Source: Polytrichum commune (Eukaryota > Streptophyta > Polytrichopsida > Polytrichales > Polytrichaceae). Taken from it: a stretch of DNA of 64,000 nt. The position numbers and the translations under genes were made by a program. The notes below the pieces were generated by a model. That model was given only the letters and a program-made list of their open reading frames with translations, was not told where the DNA came from and did no database searches. Location: positions 7,066,001 to 7,130,000 of the forward strand of contig OX485803.1 of NCBI GenBank assembly GCA_950295325.1, read 5' to 3'. Positions 35,868 to 48,077 of the stretch are shown piece by piece. Within the stretch, counting starts at the first letter, position 1; every line of letters starts with the position of its first letter.

Positions 35868-37890
35868 CACCATAGTTACGTATGCGGGCCATCTGTGAGC
35901 ACCCCTCTTTCTTGACGTCAATCGCACCTAATATTCACTAAATGCGCTAGGTCTTTAGAGAATACGGCAATTAGTGTGGTTCAGGGCTGTTTCACACTAT
36001 GGTTGGGGCTAATGTGCCTCGTGTGCAAAACCAGTGGTACGACATGTATTCTGATCACACCTGGGAAGGGTTTTAGGGTTTTAGGAGGCGCCACCTCACC
36101 TGCCACCTCACCTGCCACCTCAACTTTTCTCCTCAACAATCCAATCAAACCAACGAACAGAGATTGTAGTACTTTTCCATTCCTGTCCATCACCCTGGCC
36201 GACTTCTTTTCAGTTGAAGTGGACCATCATCTCTCCAAGTTGAGTATAGTGTGCCCTCTATACGAATCAACACTTTTAATCCAGGGCAAATATAAACCGT
36301 CAATTAGAAGTGTTAACACTTATAGAGGGCAGATTGTATCATCTTCGTCATCAGCTCTAGTAGGCTCATATAACCACCTTCTTTTCGTGCAGTTCATTTC
36401 TCCTCATTGTCCTTCTAGCTTTGTGAGCAGTTTGTTTACACTCAATCTTTGTTGGCATTTGGAATTGTCTCAGAAGTTGGCTACCTAATTGCACAACCTA
36501 AGGGTTTAGGGTGACTTGCCACTGACTTCAACGCTCATTGCAATTTCCTACACAATGTGGTTTCAGAGAGTTGCGATGTTCCCTGCATTTGCACAATCAT
36601 GGTCATATCTTGCATTGGTTGGGAACCTAGAGGTCACTAACATGTCTCCAAATTCCTTCACTTTCACGCATTAATTTAACATTAATGCTCAATTGGGTGT
36701 AGCTCCCTAGGTTGGTTTAGTTAAATGGCATCTCCGTCTTCCAACTGCTCAATTGCTCCTTCTTTGCCATTTAGGCACTTGTGCACTTCAACAAAGTGAA
36801 GGTACATATTTACACCCTCACCTCAATCCTCTGTATTTTGCATAATTCCATTGTCTCCATTTCTTGCATTGGGTGTTGCTTTGATATGTTGGCTAGTGTA
36901 GTGAACCCCTTATGTCCTATGTGACCATAATCACGTCGTGAACAATTCAATTTGACCCCTTTGACATTAGTATGGATGGTTTCTTGACTGTTTCAACTGC
37001 TCCTCTTGTTCACATTCAAGTTTGCTATGTTTTACCATGTGGATTAATTTGATTCAACGGAGTTAGCTATTTTGGATTAATTAAAATATGGGAGTGTGCT
37101 CTCAACTAGTTTATAATGGAACTGGTCCACGAACCAAAACTTGACATTTGTCACCTCTGTAGCTTAGGGTAGCATATCCTAAACATTTTTTTAACCTATT
37201 TGCTAATGATTCCCAATTAATTTGAAAATTTGCATGACTTTCAAACGCAACATATCCTACACACTACCGTTGGAGTTTTTAGTTGGACATGTGTTGGTGG
37301 GTGTAAATCCATGTGGAAGGTGCACAGTTGTGGCACCGCCGCCTCATATTACAAAGCTTTCCCCAAAATCAAAAAATAATGGTTTCAAGATTTGTGAGCT
37401 TGTTTGAGTAGGAATATTGCCCCTCTTTTGAAATGGGGATAACCTTTGGTCATTTGGAGATGATTTGAGTGGAGGTTCGATCAAAAAATCAACCCTAATT
37501 TAATTTCTAAATTGTTCCTCCTCAATATCAATATTGAAATTCCTGTTATAATCTCCTACACAAGAGAACTTCAACGTTGAAAATTTGGATTGTGAGTAGT
37601 CACCACTAACCTGCAAACATCTATACAGTTGGATCCGTCACAAAAAAATAAAAAAATAAAAAAATAAAACTTTGCATCTTCAGCTATGGTCGTTGAAATT
37701 GAGGTCACATTTTATTGGCTGGTTTAAGGGAACTTGGGTGTGCAAAGTTAGCGGTTAAAGGGATCGGGAGTAAACCTACTTGGTTTGTAAACTCTTCCAA
37801 GATCGGCCTCCCAAACTATGCCTCTCGGAGCCTCTCATTCTGCACTATCTGCCACACATGTGCAACTTCAACCCCGTGTTATTAGCGAAG
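35868..37890. other. Unassigned sequence between two foldback copies
   Basis: A Harbinger-like end GGGCTGTTTCACACTATGG occurs near 35984, without a partner. The inverted phrases TATAGAGGGC and GCCCTCTATA (36252-36335) make a small stem. An (AAAAAAT)n run lies at 37645-37670. The 170-codon frame at 35976-36488 starts without ATG and has no motif. Confidence 0.4.
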
Positions 37891-37977
37891 TTTGGGCGAA
37901 CCAAGCCAAACACTCGTTCCTTGTTGGATGCCTAAACCCTTGCCTTCAAGGAACCAATGTACGGGTTGATTCGCCCC
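37891..37977. mobile_element. Second copy of the 91-bp foldback MITE, opposite orientation
   Basis: Read on the minus strand it gives GGGGCGAATCAACCCGTAC and GTTTAGGCATCCAACAAG, matching the copy at 35765 over about 85 bp. No clear target duplication. Confidence 0.6.
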
Positions 37978-38589
37978 AGCCCTAGACAAGTAGGTCACGA
38001 TCCCAATAGGATCCTTTTCCCTTACCCTTCCTCGATTCTTGTCATCCTGCACCATCTTGGTTCGAATGCGTCCCCCATTAATTGTTGAATTTTATCTGCA
38101 CTTTTGCTATTTTATAATTCTGCATAACTTGGGGTCCGACATTGCATCAAGGCGAGGGTAGAATTGAATCACTATGATTGTGGGGTTTCATTTACTGTCA
38201 GACAATGTACATCTTTGAGGATCTTGTGGATTTGGCCTTGTTTTTTTCTACCATTCTCATGAAACAACAGAAGTCCCTCATGAACATTGTGCTACCACAA
38301 AATGGGGCAATCCTAGGCGATGTGGTTGTCCGCCTTTCACACAACATTCTGTCAAATCTTGAATTCATGATAACCTCCACACTACATTCTTTTAGGTTGA
38401 ATTATATAAATATATATAGTTTTTGAGACAGAAGGCCAACAAAGCCAATGCCAATGTTTAAAACCAAAAAAGGAACGCCAACGAAGATAGGATGGATTGC
38501 TTTCAGTTGAGAGCGTTTGTGGTGGCTTGGGGGTTATCCTTGGCTGGTGGGGTGGGGTTGGTCCTTGGGTTGTCCGTGGTGGGGTGGGT

Positions 38590-39800
38590 AGGGTTTCTTT
38601 TAGGTTGAATAATTTGGTCTCCATGTATGACGAAGTATTGGGATTTTGGGTTGAGCCTAGGTCCACTACAAGGTTCTCTAGATTCCTTGTCGAATAGCAT
38701 GACGATGAGATGTGGGTGGAACATTTAAGATAAGCAAAGGCATGTGTGTGTTTTCTTTTTCTTTTCTTCATATACTTTTCTAGATCTTCAAACTCTAAAT
38801 ACAAAGTACCCACTTGTGCATGACTTGTGATTGCACTTGAACAATGACTGGCTTGCACTTTTTGTAATTGAGCAAAAATGCTAGCTTAATCGCATGAAGT
38901 GACTTTTTGGCTATCGATAAATCTTTAATGTTTCTCATGTTGCGAGATATTGTGTGGGCAATATACATATTCCTTAAAGTTCATATTACATGGTTGGTTG
39001 GTGTGTGTGCCATTAATACCCAAGAGGGTTTCAAACACACATGTAGTTTACCATGGGTTGTGGGTGCCATTGATGGCAATCACATTGCTATTTCCAAGAC
39101 AAGGTATGGCGTAGAAGGTCATGATATTATTTGAAATAAGGGGGTTTTAGCTTGAATTGCCAAGTGGCTGATTCAAACGAGACTTTCTTGGACCATTACT
39201 TAGTGGGTGATTTATCGATGTTAGAGTGCTCCCATGTTCATCCTTTATTGGTTGGCAACACAAAATAAGTTGTTTAATCTTGCCTACTCCATGGATGGTT
39301 TCTCTCCTTACTTGTTAAGTCACTCCGGCTACCCTTTTGTTACCCTTATTGATGGTGACTCATTGGGGACTCGTGAACTTCACTGTTCTTGAAGTATTAT
39401 GTAAGCGACACCTTTGGAGAGGCCGAAGTGTGGTGGACAATGCTTTTGAAATCATTAAGCATACCTCTAGGGAATTGTTAAATATGTTGGACTTGGATGT
39501 GGTATTCCTACATGATGTGACACTATATTATACACTTATGCAAAACATGCTCTTGGGCCAAAGTCATGAGGATGTGGCCTTCCTTCTAAGTGTGATGAAT
39601 CAAGAGGGCCCACTATTAACGGACGACAAAGAGGAATTTCAAGGGCCAAAAATGATGGACCCCAATGGCAATGTCAATCATGCACAAAGTGAATCGGAGA
39701 AAGTACATGATTTGAGAATTCATCTAGGGACCACTCAACACATTATAGTGATCAATATTGTCCTAAAGCCTGTCATGAAATGCAATATTTTTATTTAAGG
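38590..39800 (+). pseudogene. PIF/Harbinger-type DDE transposase pseudogene
   Basis: In order on the plus strand: FWVEPRSTTRFSRFLVE (near 38645), LRDIVWAIYIFLKVHITW, WVVGAIDGNHIAISKT (39058-39105), MDGFSPYLLSHSGYP (near 39290-39335), VVDNAFEIIKHTSRELL (39430) and LMQNMLLGQSHEDV. These follow the DDE_Tnp_4 layout of plant PIF/HARBI1 transposases. The second catalytic Asp (normally GDSGYP) reads His, the Glu position (VVExAF) reads Asp, and many stops interrupt the frame. This is a dead copy. No terminal repeats were found around it. Confidence 0.75.
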
Positions 39801-40170
39801 AATCAAATAGAAAGCGACTACATGTCATACATCACATGATTGCATTTGCATATTGCTATTTCTTACTAATATATTGTCACTTTGGGGTACATGTTGAATT
39901 CTTCAATGGTGAAGTACTATGGACATCATTCGTAGAGTGTTTGGTTGGTGTAGCAAAAACTTTCTTCGAGGGTGATATCTTGTGTGCTTCCAATGGTGTG
40001 TTGGAGATGTTGGATGTGCATGCCACCAAGTCTCCTTATTTTTGGATCTCAACCATTGCAAGTTCATTTGCAATTATGGATGCTTCCTAAAGATGGCGGT
40101 CTTTCTCTCTTGGATATTCCATGTTCTTGCTAAAAAAAACCTCAATTGCACATCAATTTTTGTTCTTGGC
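39801..40170. other. Spacer between transposase pseudogene and tandem array
   Basis: Short frames only (39836-40090). No recognisable motif. Confidence 0.4.
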
Positions 40171-41815
40171 TATCTGTGTAAGGGGCTGACTTTGATGTGG
40201 CTTAGTTAGGTCTTTAATGAGGCTCAAATTGTTGATTTTGTGGGTAACTGAGTAAGGGGGCTGACTTAAATGTGGCTTAGTTAGGTCTTGAATTAGGCTC
40301 AAAGTGTTCATTTTGTGGGTAACTGAGTAAGGGGGCTGACTTACATGTGGCTTAGTTAGGTCTTGAATTAGGCTCAAAGTGTTCATTTTGTGGCTAACTG
40401 AGTAAGGGGCTGACTTAAATGTGGCTTAGTTAGTTCTTTGGGATTCTTATTTCTGGCCATATGGTTTAGGAGTGCATGTTTGTGAGGTCTCAGGTTAGGC
40501 CTAAAGGGCATAGTCGGATCCGATAAAGCATCCCAGACCAACTTCAGAACCTCTAACAACTTAGAAATTTGTCTATATGAACTAGTGGGCTAACTGAAAT
40601 GAGGCATTAGAGAGTTCTTAGGGATTCTAATTTCTGGCCAAATGGTTGAGGGGTGGTTGTTTGTGAGGTCTCATGTTAGGCCTAAATGGCAATGTCGGAT
40701 CGGATAAAGCATCCCAGACCAACTTCAGAACCTCTAAAAACTTAGAAATTTGGCTATATGAACTAGTGGATTGACTGAAATGTGGCCTTCATGTGGCCTT
40801 CAATTAGGCTCAAAATGTTGATTGTGTGGCTAACTGTGTAAGGGTCTGACTGAAATGTGGCCTTAGTTGGTTCTTGAATTAGGCTCACAGTGTTGATTTT
40901 GTGGCTAACTGAGTAAGGGGGCTGACTTAAATGTGGCTAAGTTAGGTCTTCAATTAGGATCAAAGTGTTGATTTTGTGGCTAACTGAGTAAGGGGCTGAC
41001 TGGAATGTGGCTTAGTTAGGTCTTTAATGAGGCTCAAATTGTTGATTTTGTGGCTACCTGAGTAAGGGGCTGACTGAAATTTGGCCTTAGTTGGTTCTTG
41101 AATTACGCTCACAGTGTTGATTTTCTGGCTAACTGAGTAAGGGGGCTAACTTAAATGTGGCTTAGTTAGTTCTTGAATTAGGCTCAAAGTGTTGATTTTG
41201 TGGCTAACTGAGTAAGGGGCTGACTGGAATGTGGCTTAGTTAGGTCTTTAATGAGGCTCAAATTGTTGATTTTGTGGCTACCTTAGTAAGGGGCTGACTG
41301 AAATTTGGCCTTAGTTGGTTCTTGAATTAGGCTCACAGTGTTGATTTTGTGGCTATTTGTGTTAGGGGCTGACTGAAATGTGGCCTTAGTTAGGCCTTCA
41401 ATTAACTATATGAACTAGTGGGTTCACTTAATTATGGCCTTAATGTGGTCTTGAATGAGTCTCAGAATATTGATTTTTTGGCTATATGTGTAAGGGGCTG
41501 ACTTTGATGTGGCTTAGGTAGGTCTTGAATTAGGCTCAAAGTGTTCATTTTGTGGCTAACTGAGTAAGGGGGCAGACTGAAATGTGACCTTAGTTAGGCC
41601 TTGAATGAGGCCTGATGGGTTGATTTTGTGGGTAACTGAGTAAGGGGGCTGACTTAAATGTGGCTTAGTTAGGTCTTGAATTAGACTCAAAGTGTTGATT
41701 TTGTGGCTAACTGAGTAAGGGGGCTGTCTGAAATGTGGCCTTAGTTAGGCCTTGAATGAGGTCTGAAATGTTGATTTTGTGGCTAACTGAGTAAGGGGGT
41801 TGACTGAAATGTGGC
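40170..41815. repeat. 75-bp tandem array, about 20 units, with two interposed 180-bp units
   Basis: The unit contains GTGGCTAACTGAGTAAGG, GGCTGACTTAAATGTGGC and TTGAATTAGGCTCAAAGTG. The period is about 75 bp. Two larger units at about 40440-40619 and 40620-40795 share GGGATTCT, TTTCTGGCCA and AAAGCATCCCAGACCAAC, and are about 180 bp apart. Because 75 is a multiple of three, parts read as a 25-residue repeat on the minus strand, but stops occur and no start context supports translation. The last unit abuts the methyltransferase-like fragment. Confidence 0.9.
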
Positions 41816-42414
41816 TTACTCCGCAACAGGGACTTGTATCCATGCATGCAGGCAGCTTGGGCGCCATGTCGTTGCTCTTGAGGAGGACGAGGACACCTTC
41901 AACCGTGTCCTTAAGCCACTCAAGAGTGTTCAGCCTGCGGTGAAGGCTCCATCCATTGTTGTTGCTCCCACGCAGGCTACACAAGGCACGCAGAAGAGGC
42001 AGCCGGCCTTGAAGCGATCGAGGCCAGAGCCCTCGCAGTAAGTGAGTATGATGACCTTCTTCGCTTATTTTCCTTGTCCATTCGGCTTTTACACTTTCCA
42101 TCCTCTTTCTTACAATTTTCGTGTTTTTTTTTAGACTTGGCGTTGGTGCGGATGTGTTGGGTACTCCCACCATGGGTTTCACATTGCCTATCTATGCACA
42201 TGATATGGCGATGGTACTAGCGGCACAACCTTCTCCTACCGAAGCTAGTACTCCGTCTCCGGGTTATGACCCCCGTGCCTTAGACTTCTTCGACCTTTCT
42301 GCGGAGGTGGATAATGAGTGCCATAGCTTAGATTCCACTTCAGATGAGGGCGGCCATGAGGGTAGTATCTTTGGAAGTAGGGAATCTAGTAGTGACGACC
42401 TCATTGTTGAGTGA
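41811..42414 (+). pseudogene. Fragment resembling an N4/N6 DNA methyltransferase C-terminus plus acidic tail
   Basis: Two exon-like parts, 41811-42037 and 42135-42414, join in frame across a GT-AG intron (GTAAGT donor, T-rich tract and TTTAG acceptor). The first begins VAYSATGTCIHACRQLGRHV, then VALEEDEDTFNRVLKPL. In beta-class DNA methyltransferases the G-x-G-T-T...A...LGR...IE-x-D segment is AdoMet motif I plus the acidic residue that binds the ribose, and it comes near the C-terminus. A basic linker (KRQPALKRSRPEPS) and an acidic Ser-rich tail (DNECHSLDSTSDEGG) ending at a stop follow. There is no ATG, and the N-terminal part with the catalytic DPPY-type motif is absent, so this is a 3' fragment. 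GC content is higher than in the surroundings. Function and origin are inferred only. Confidence 0.45.
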
Positions 42415-43543
42415 TTTTGGGTTTGATTGATTTGTTGGTTTGATTTATCGGTATATGGATTTATAAAGTGTGGTGTGGATTTCAATATTCCAATTATTTC
42501 ATTGAATGCATCTTTTCGTTGTTCCCGCATTGCATTCTTCATTTTTGATCACCATCTATAATGTTCACCCTCAAATGTTCACCATCAAATGTTCACCATC
42601 AAATGGTTCTGGCTTCTATTATCGTTTTCATACATTTTTTCAATGATTGCTTGCAATCTTAGGCAGATGCTGGGTTGAATAAATGGTAAAGTACACTGCC
42701 AATGTTTGTTAATCCAGGTGGTAACTTAGATATCTGTTTTGAATTTTTTAGAATTCAGTTTATTGGTCATAAGGTTGTAGTTGTGTTTGTTTGGGTAGGC
42801 TAGGTGTTTAGTTTTATTTGCAGACTCGTCGGTAGGAGAATATGTGCCAGTTGTGGGCATTTGCGAATGGGATTTATCATCTGTCTAGCCCCCTCCAAAA
42901 ACAAGTCCGATACTTGACAACAGATCTTTCTAAATCTTATACTGTTAACCCTCGTGTATTTATGAATGTATTTCAGTCGTTAACATTTATAGAGTCAACT
43001 TCACAAAGAAGTGAACACCATTTTGTTAACAATTAACAGGTTTAACACTTATAGTGTGCAATATGTATGGAGTAGAATAAAGTAAGCATTTGGAAATGGT
43101 TAACACTTATAGGTGTAACAGTAATAGAGGGTGGACCATATGTGGAGATTTGTATTCGCCAACCTCCTTCGTGTCACGTTCAAATAGTAAATATCATTTA
43201 ATTTACCGTATTATATAATATAGCACACCATTTCGGTAATTATAATTGTGACGTCATAGTGATGTAAGCCCTAATTTTGTATTTTATTTTAATATTTCTA
43301 TGTTTCAAAAATCTATTAACTTTATGAATAGGGAAATGTTACTTTATTTCCACGGTAATAGAGTCCATAACTCTCCACATTTTCTAAAAATAGTTCTTCC
43401 ATTTTCCCTCAATCCCGCGGTTATAGGTGCATTTTCTCTCTCATATCATGTCTCAAAATTGAGTTCTCCGCTCTTCGGTCTCTGCTCTTCGCTCTCCGCT
43501 CTCCGCTCGCATACTAACTTTCCCCGAGGAGTCAGAGGCACCC
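42415..43543. other. Unassigned intergenic sequence
   Basis: AACACTTATAG-type phrases recur at 42978-43120 in both orientations, recalling the small stem at 36252-36335. Otherwise nothing is assignable. Confidence 0.4.
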
Positions 43544-45660
43544 GTGGCTGATACTGAAGCAGCTGCAACAATCCCGCCTAAGGAAATCAACCTTGAGGCC
43601 GAATCAAATGCCCACTCCAGCCACCAACTGACCTACGGTCCCGAGAACGACCCGATTGGTGAGGGGTCCCAGGAAGGGCCAGCTGGCTGCCAAATGGACG
43701 AGACTTGGGAAGGCGTAGCCAACAATCACGGATTCACCCAGGCCCGGTTCTGGGAGTTACTTATGGCCGCCGGGTACGAGGTCTGGTAAGGCCGGTTATA
43801 AGGTGGCCGGGTATGGGTTTAGACCAGTAGGGTATGGGCTTTAGGCTGAATCAAGGTATTGAATAGTTATCGGCCCTGGGCTAATTTGTATTACCTTCGG
43901 CCTTGGTGCCCTATTAATGAATATGAGATAAACCGCTGCCGCCATACCTTAACCATAAATCAGAATGCTCATAACTGGTCACTAAGGAAGTGATACGTAA
44001 TCACAACCTAGTACAAAGGTTGGGTCATCACAACCCGTGGTCACCGATTAAACGGTCATAGCCGCGAAAAATGAGGAAGGTTGTAACCATCGTACCCATA
44101 CATGGAATACGGGTCATATCTACTCGTTAATGTGGGTAATACGTGAACTTGGTATGGGTGACCTAATGCGGGTACGTATTGGTATATAGTAGATATATCG
44201 GGGGTCACCCTTAACACTAGTTTAGTTAGTGCATGTGGTTTAGATGGGGATAAAAATGACGGTCCCCATGGTGTTAGGTGTGTAGTTTAGGAATAGGATA
44301 AGCACAAGGTGTGTAGTATTTTAAATACTATTTACCTTGCACTAATGTTATAAGCTGACACCGAATGCCGAAACAAGTATAAGGCGCGTAGTATTGGTCA
44401 TTACTGGTTGCCTTTCACTTGCATGAGTATGGCGGGCAAGCAAGTCACATAGTGACGGAGTGATTATGTATTAGCTCTAACTCTACCACCCGGACTAGGA
44501 CGCATGTAAGGGTGGTGGTTTTGGGCTAATACCCGTCCACCGGTTCGGCCTCGGAGGCTGCTGTATTTTCTGTAACCCCCTCCGTCCAGGTGGTAGCAAT
44601 ACCCAAGGCCACATTCGGTCGAATCGATAACACCTCTTAGCTGCTGGACTCCAACCACTATGTTCCACCCTTTAGCCTCACGTTAGTGTTGATCCCAACT
44701 GCATCAGAAGATTCAGAACCGGTTGGCTCCTCTCGCCAACACATTCTGCTTCAAATTCCAAGAATGACTGGACCACACTCACCCAGTACCACTCAAATTC
44801 CTTATCAGTTACCTCCATTGCAGTCGTTCGATCGCTCTGGTCGTTGGGTGAGGAATCCCTCAATTCACAGTCTGCTCGCTCGATTCAAGAATGAGTTTTT
44901 ACCTATTTTGTTTTTTTGACCACAATGCGAAGTTCAATCCAGAGTAAACACACCTTTTTTTTATTCGAGCATAAGTTTAACTGGGCAGATTTGACCATGG
45001 GTGGCAGCTTCGAGTATCCTCTGAATGAGCGGAAAAATTCCCAGGCCATCCAGTCTGACTTAGAGAAATTACAGATACCTCCTTCGTGTGCAATCCCCGT
45101 TCTCCCACAGCTGGATCCCGGCCATCATAGTTCCTCGGCCATCGTTAAGATTCACCAGCCACAAATGTGGCTTCTGTCGCCCTTCCCTTAGTCGTTGGTG
45201 TTCGCTCCAGCTGCCTCGCTCCTTCTCTCATCTCATTTTTTTTAGGCAGAGGCCTCTTCCTCCCCTGCTCTCCGCAACCTTCCTTCCTTGCCACCAAAAC
45301 CGAGAGAGAGAACTACTGGGAGGCGGCCGAACAGTTACACTCCCAACCTGTTCCTAGAATCATGGAATGCCTAAACCTCTAACAGCCGTAGGCCTAAAAC
45401 AAAACTAAGGTTTGCCTAAAACAAACACTAAAAGCCTACCTTCAAGCATTAACACCCCCTAAATGACTAAAGCCTTAAGCCTAATAACTAAGCCTTTGTA
45501 ATACTTAACTTAAGGCTCAAACTAATGTCAAATAAATCAACACAACCGCTAACTTAAATCAAATCCAACTAAAACCCTCGCACTCTTTTTATGCTTTTAA
45601 AATATTTTAAAAGGAATCCAAATTCTAATTCTAATGTAATCTAAGTCCTAAACTGAAATG
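43544..45660. other. GC-richer segment with short open frames, origin unknown
   Basis: An 81-codon frame at 43544-43789 (start codon not ATG; phrases KEINLEAESNAHSS and GFTQARFWELLMAAGYEVW) ends at a stop. It is followed by GC-rich sequence on to about 45360 and then an AT-rich tail with repeated CCTAAAAC and CTAAGCC phrases. It resembles transcribed or retroelement sequence in composition, and its tail recalls 19730-20000 in style (GAGCTTGGGCTCA against TTCTTGGGCTCAC). I cannot name it. Confidence 0.25.
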
Positions 45661-46485
45661 GGAACATGAGCTTGGGCTCATATGATCCTAGAGAGAGTTG
45701 GTGTGACTTTCATGTGGAGCTAATTATGTTATGTGTGTCACAAGGAATTTTTTTATAAACAAAGTTGCAACAAAAAACATGCATTGTAATTCAATCACAA
45801 TCTCATTTTGTGATTCTCCAAACATATCAAGAATCACTTCAAGGTCTAGTACCCTATTATCCTATTTTCACAAGCACCGATCACATGAACATGAGGTTCC
45901 ACTTGCATGAAAGAATTCATTATGACCACAATTACATTGGTTCATATGGGAATGCATGATATGAATGACAAATTTTAAGAATCTACCTAGGTAGTATCAA
46001 AATTGTAATACCAACCAAATGTTGACACTTAGTGGATATGATAATATGGGCACAATATGAGAGAAAATTTTGTAAGCCCGCGTTATTCATTGGATCAATA
46101 TCATCCTAATGGTATAGTGTAATTAAGCTATCTTTACCAAAGTATAAAGGCTCTCAACTGGCATATAGATCCAATGATGTCATGAACAACAAAGGTATTC
46201 TCAACTACATATACATTACTAGTATTGAAAGAACTTTTTTTTTTAATTATATGCCCAAGTAGTACTCCAAAAAAGGCAAGATCAATCCACCATTGGCTAT
46301 GACTACTATTGGGGGTTTGCAAGTTTGATATTGAATCTTTTTGTGATACCATTTGGGTATCTATAATGAGGATATATTTCACATTTTTGATATTGGTATG
46401 GTATGCATAAATTTGACGGTATTTTTTGTTTACGATACACTTTGGGTCTATATACCATGCAAGAACCTTCTTCATACATTGGCTT
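45661..46485. other. AT-rich sequence, nothing recognised
   Basis: No gene motif. Short frames only. Confidence 0.4.
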
Positions 46486-46493
46486 GATTGCCT

Positions 46494-46750
46494 CTCGGGG
46501 GGAGGGGGCACTGGCGGAAATCGTAGAAACAACGTGCGATAAAAAATAAGGTCCAATATATTCATTGTAGATAAATTTTGAAAAAAAAATGTACATGTAA
46601 TATAGGGGATTTTAAAATAGTGAAACATGTTTGCATGTAAAATACCATCACCATATAATCTTTTATGCAAGGTAAATAATCCCCCCCCCCCAATAAATAG
46701 GTCCCGAACGCACGTGTATGCAAAATATAAGAGGGAGTGCACCCCCCGAG
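46494..46750. mobile_element. G-rich-ended MITE, 257 bp
   Basis: The ends are CTCGGGGGGAGGGGGCACT and the inverse of CTCGGGGGGTGCACTCCC. An 8-bp duplication GATTGCCT flanks it at 46486-46493 and 46751-46758. It shares ACGTGCGATAAAA with the copy at 53116. An 8-bp duplication fits a hAT-type element. Confidence 0.85.
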
Positions 46751-46799
46751 GATTGCCTTAGTATTAGCATGGTTTAGAATGGTATTGAGCTAACTAATA

Positions 46800-47087
46800 C
46801 TCCCTCCATCCCAAAATGATTGTCTGTGTTTCTAACTTTAGCAAGATTGAGGTCCGTTGACCATTGACAAAAGAATTGTAAGTATGACTCTTAAAATAGG
46901 AAAGAATAACTACTCCGAAACGCCCCTGGAAGTTGCAGTGTCGAAAGACTTCTTGATGTAGAAAGTTTGGCGCGAAAACTATTTGACTTTGAGCCTCAAA
47001 TTTCTAGCCGGGCAGAAAGCAAACAATCATTTTGGGGACAAAAAAAAACACCTGAGAAATGGGACAATCATTTTGGGAAGGAGAGAG
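46800..47087. mobile_element. Stowaway-type MITE (288 bp)
   Basis: The left end CTCCCTCCATCCCAAAATGA mirrors the right end TCATTTTGGGAAGGAGAGAG. TA lies on both sides (46798-46799 and 47088-47089). These are the classic ends and dinucleotide duplication of Stowaway (Tc1/mariner) MITEs. Confidence 0.9.
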
Positions 47088-47443
47088 TAACTTATGTACA
47101 CAGAGATTCTCTCAGCTTGACATGCTCATCGAATATCAATATTTGACAGATTTTACAATTTTGATGCCCATGGACAGGTTCTTTGATACCATCGTTGATG
47201 TTGATTATTTGTACCCATGCATTCACCTCTATACGGGCCCAACATTGGTGTTATAACTGATGACCACATGTTTTGGTCTCGCCTTCTCTCTTCACAATGA
47301 AGGCTGCCTGACCACACTTCCGTATCCTTGCAACTGAAAGGTCCCTTTGGCCCGACAACAAGGCCATGATTGCCAGTCACATGTATCGCAAGGGAAGCAA
47401 GCGGCAAATTGGTGTGGTCGCTCGCAGCTACACTAAATATAGA
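47088..47443. other. No gene recognised
   Basis: Frames on both strands are short and without motif. Confidence 0.4.
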
Positions 47444-48025
47444 AACTACACAAAATATGATATTTAGTGTTTGATTATAGTTAGTGTTGTTACCACCCTA
47501 CCCTGCTCAACACTAATTTCCAATTCTTTGACAATTAGTGTTAGAAGATGTGCTAGAAGATGTACTGGAATTCTTCCTTTGTCATTGTTATGGCCTTATC
47601 AACTAAAAGGAGCCAATTGGGCGACAATCTGTACCTTGGGAACATGCATTGGGAACTTAGTTCATGTGATTTTTTACATGGTTTTATAATCATGTGTGGG
47701 TGTATTAGAATGCTTGAGTTGTATTTTAAGAATCCTCAACGGGTATTCTCTTGTAGCAACTAGCCATCTGTACGTTCCCACCACTTTCCCTACATTAAAT
47801 TGAGCAGACCAATTGGCTCATTTTAGTTGATAAGGTCATTGTTATTCTTTTTTCCATATCCTTACTAACACTAAATCCAAACATGTAACTTCCACATATT
47901 ACCATAGTTGATATATAGTGTTTGAGTTTACATTCAATGTTACTTACTTCCATAGGGTTATTGACATTTAGTGTATGCGTTTGTATTTAGTGTATCACAC
48001 ACTAAATATCATATTTTGTGTAGTG
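47444..48025. mobile_element. CACTA-like element, short-interior copy (582 bp)
   Basis: Left ACTACACAAAATATGATATT and right, inverse of CACTACACAAAATATGATAT, form terminal inverted repeats of about 25 bp. A second pair of inverted arms (CCTTATCAACTAAAAGGAGC against the inverse of CCTTATCAACTAAAATGAGC) lies inside. The first base of the left CACTA is changed. No matching 3-bp duplication is seen. Its ends match those of the element at 18121. Confidence 0.65.
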
Positions 48026-48077
48026 GAGGGTGGGAAATCAGTGAAGATGATACGGAATTCCTTCATGCTATATATTA

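Noticed and set aside
35976-36488. 170-codon plus-strand frame as a gene
   Set aside because: It starts on a non-ATG codon inside a Harbinger-like end sequence, has no motif, and is Ser/Leu-biased like chance frames.
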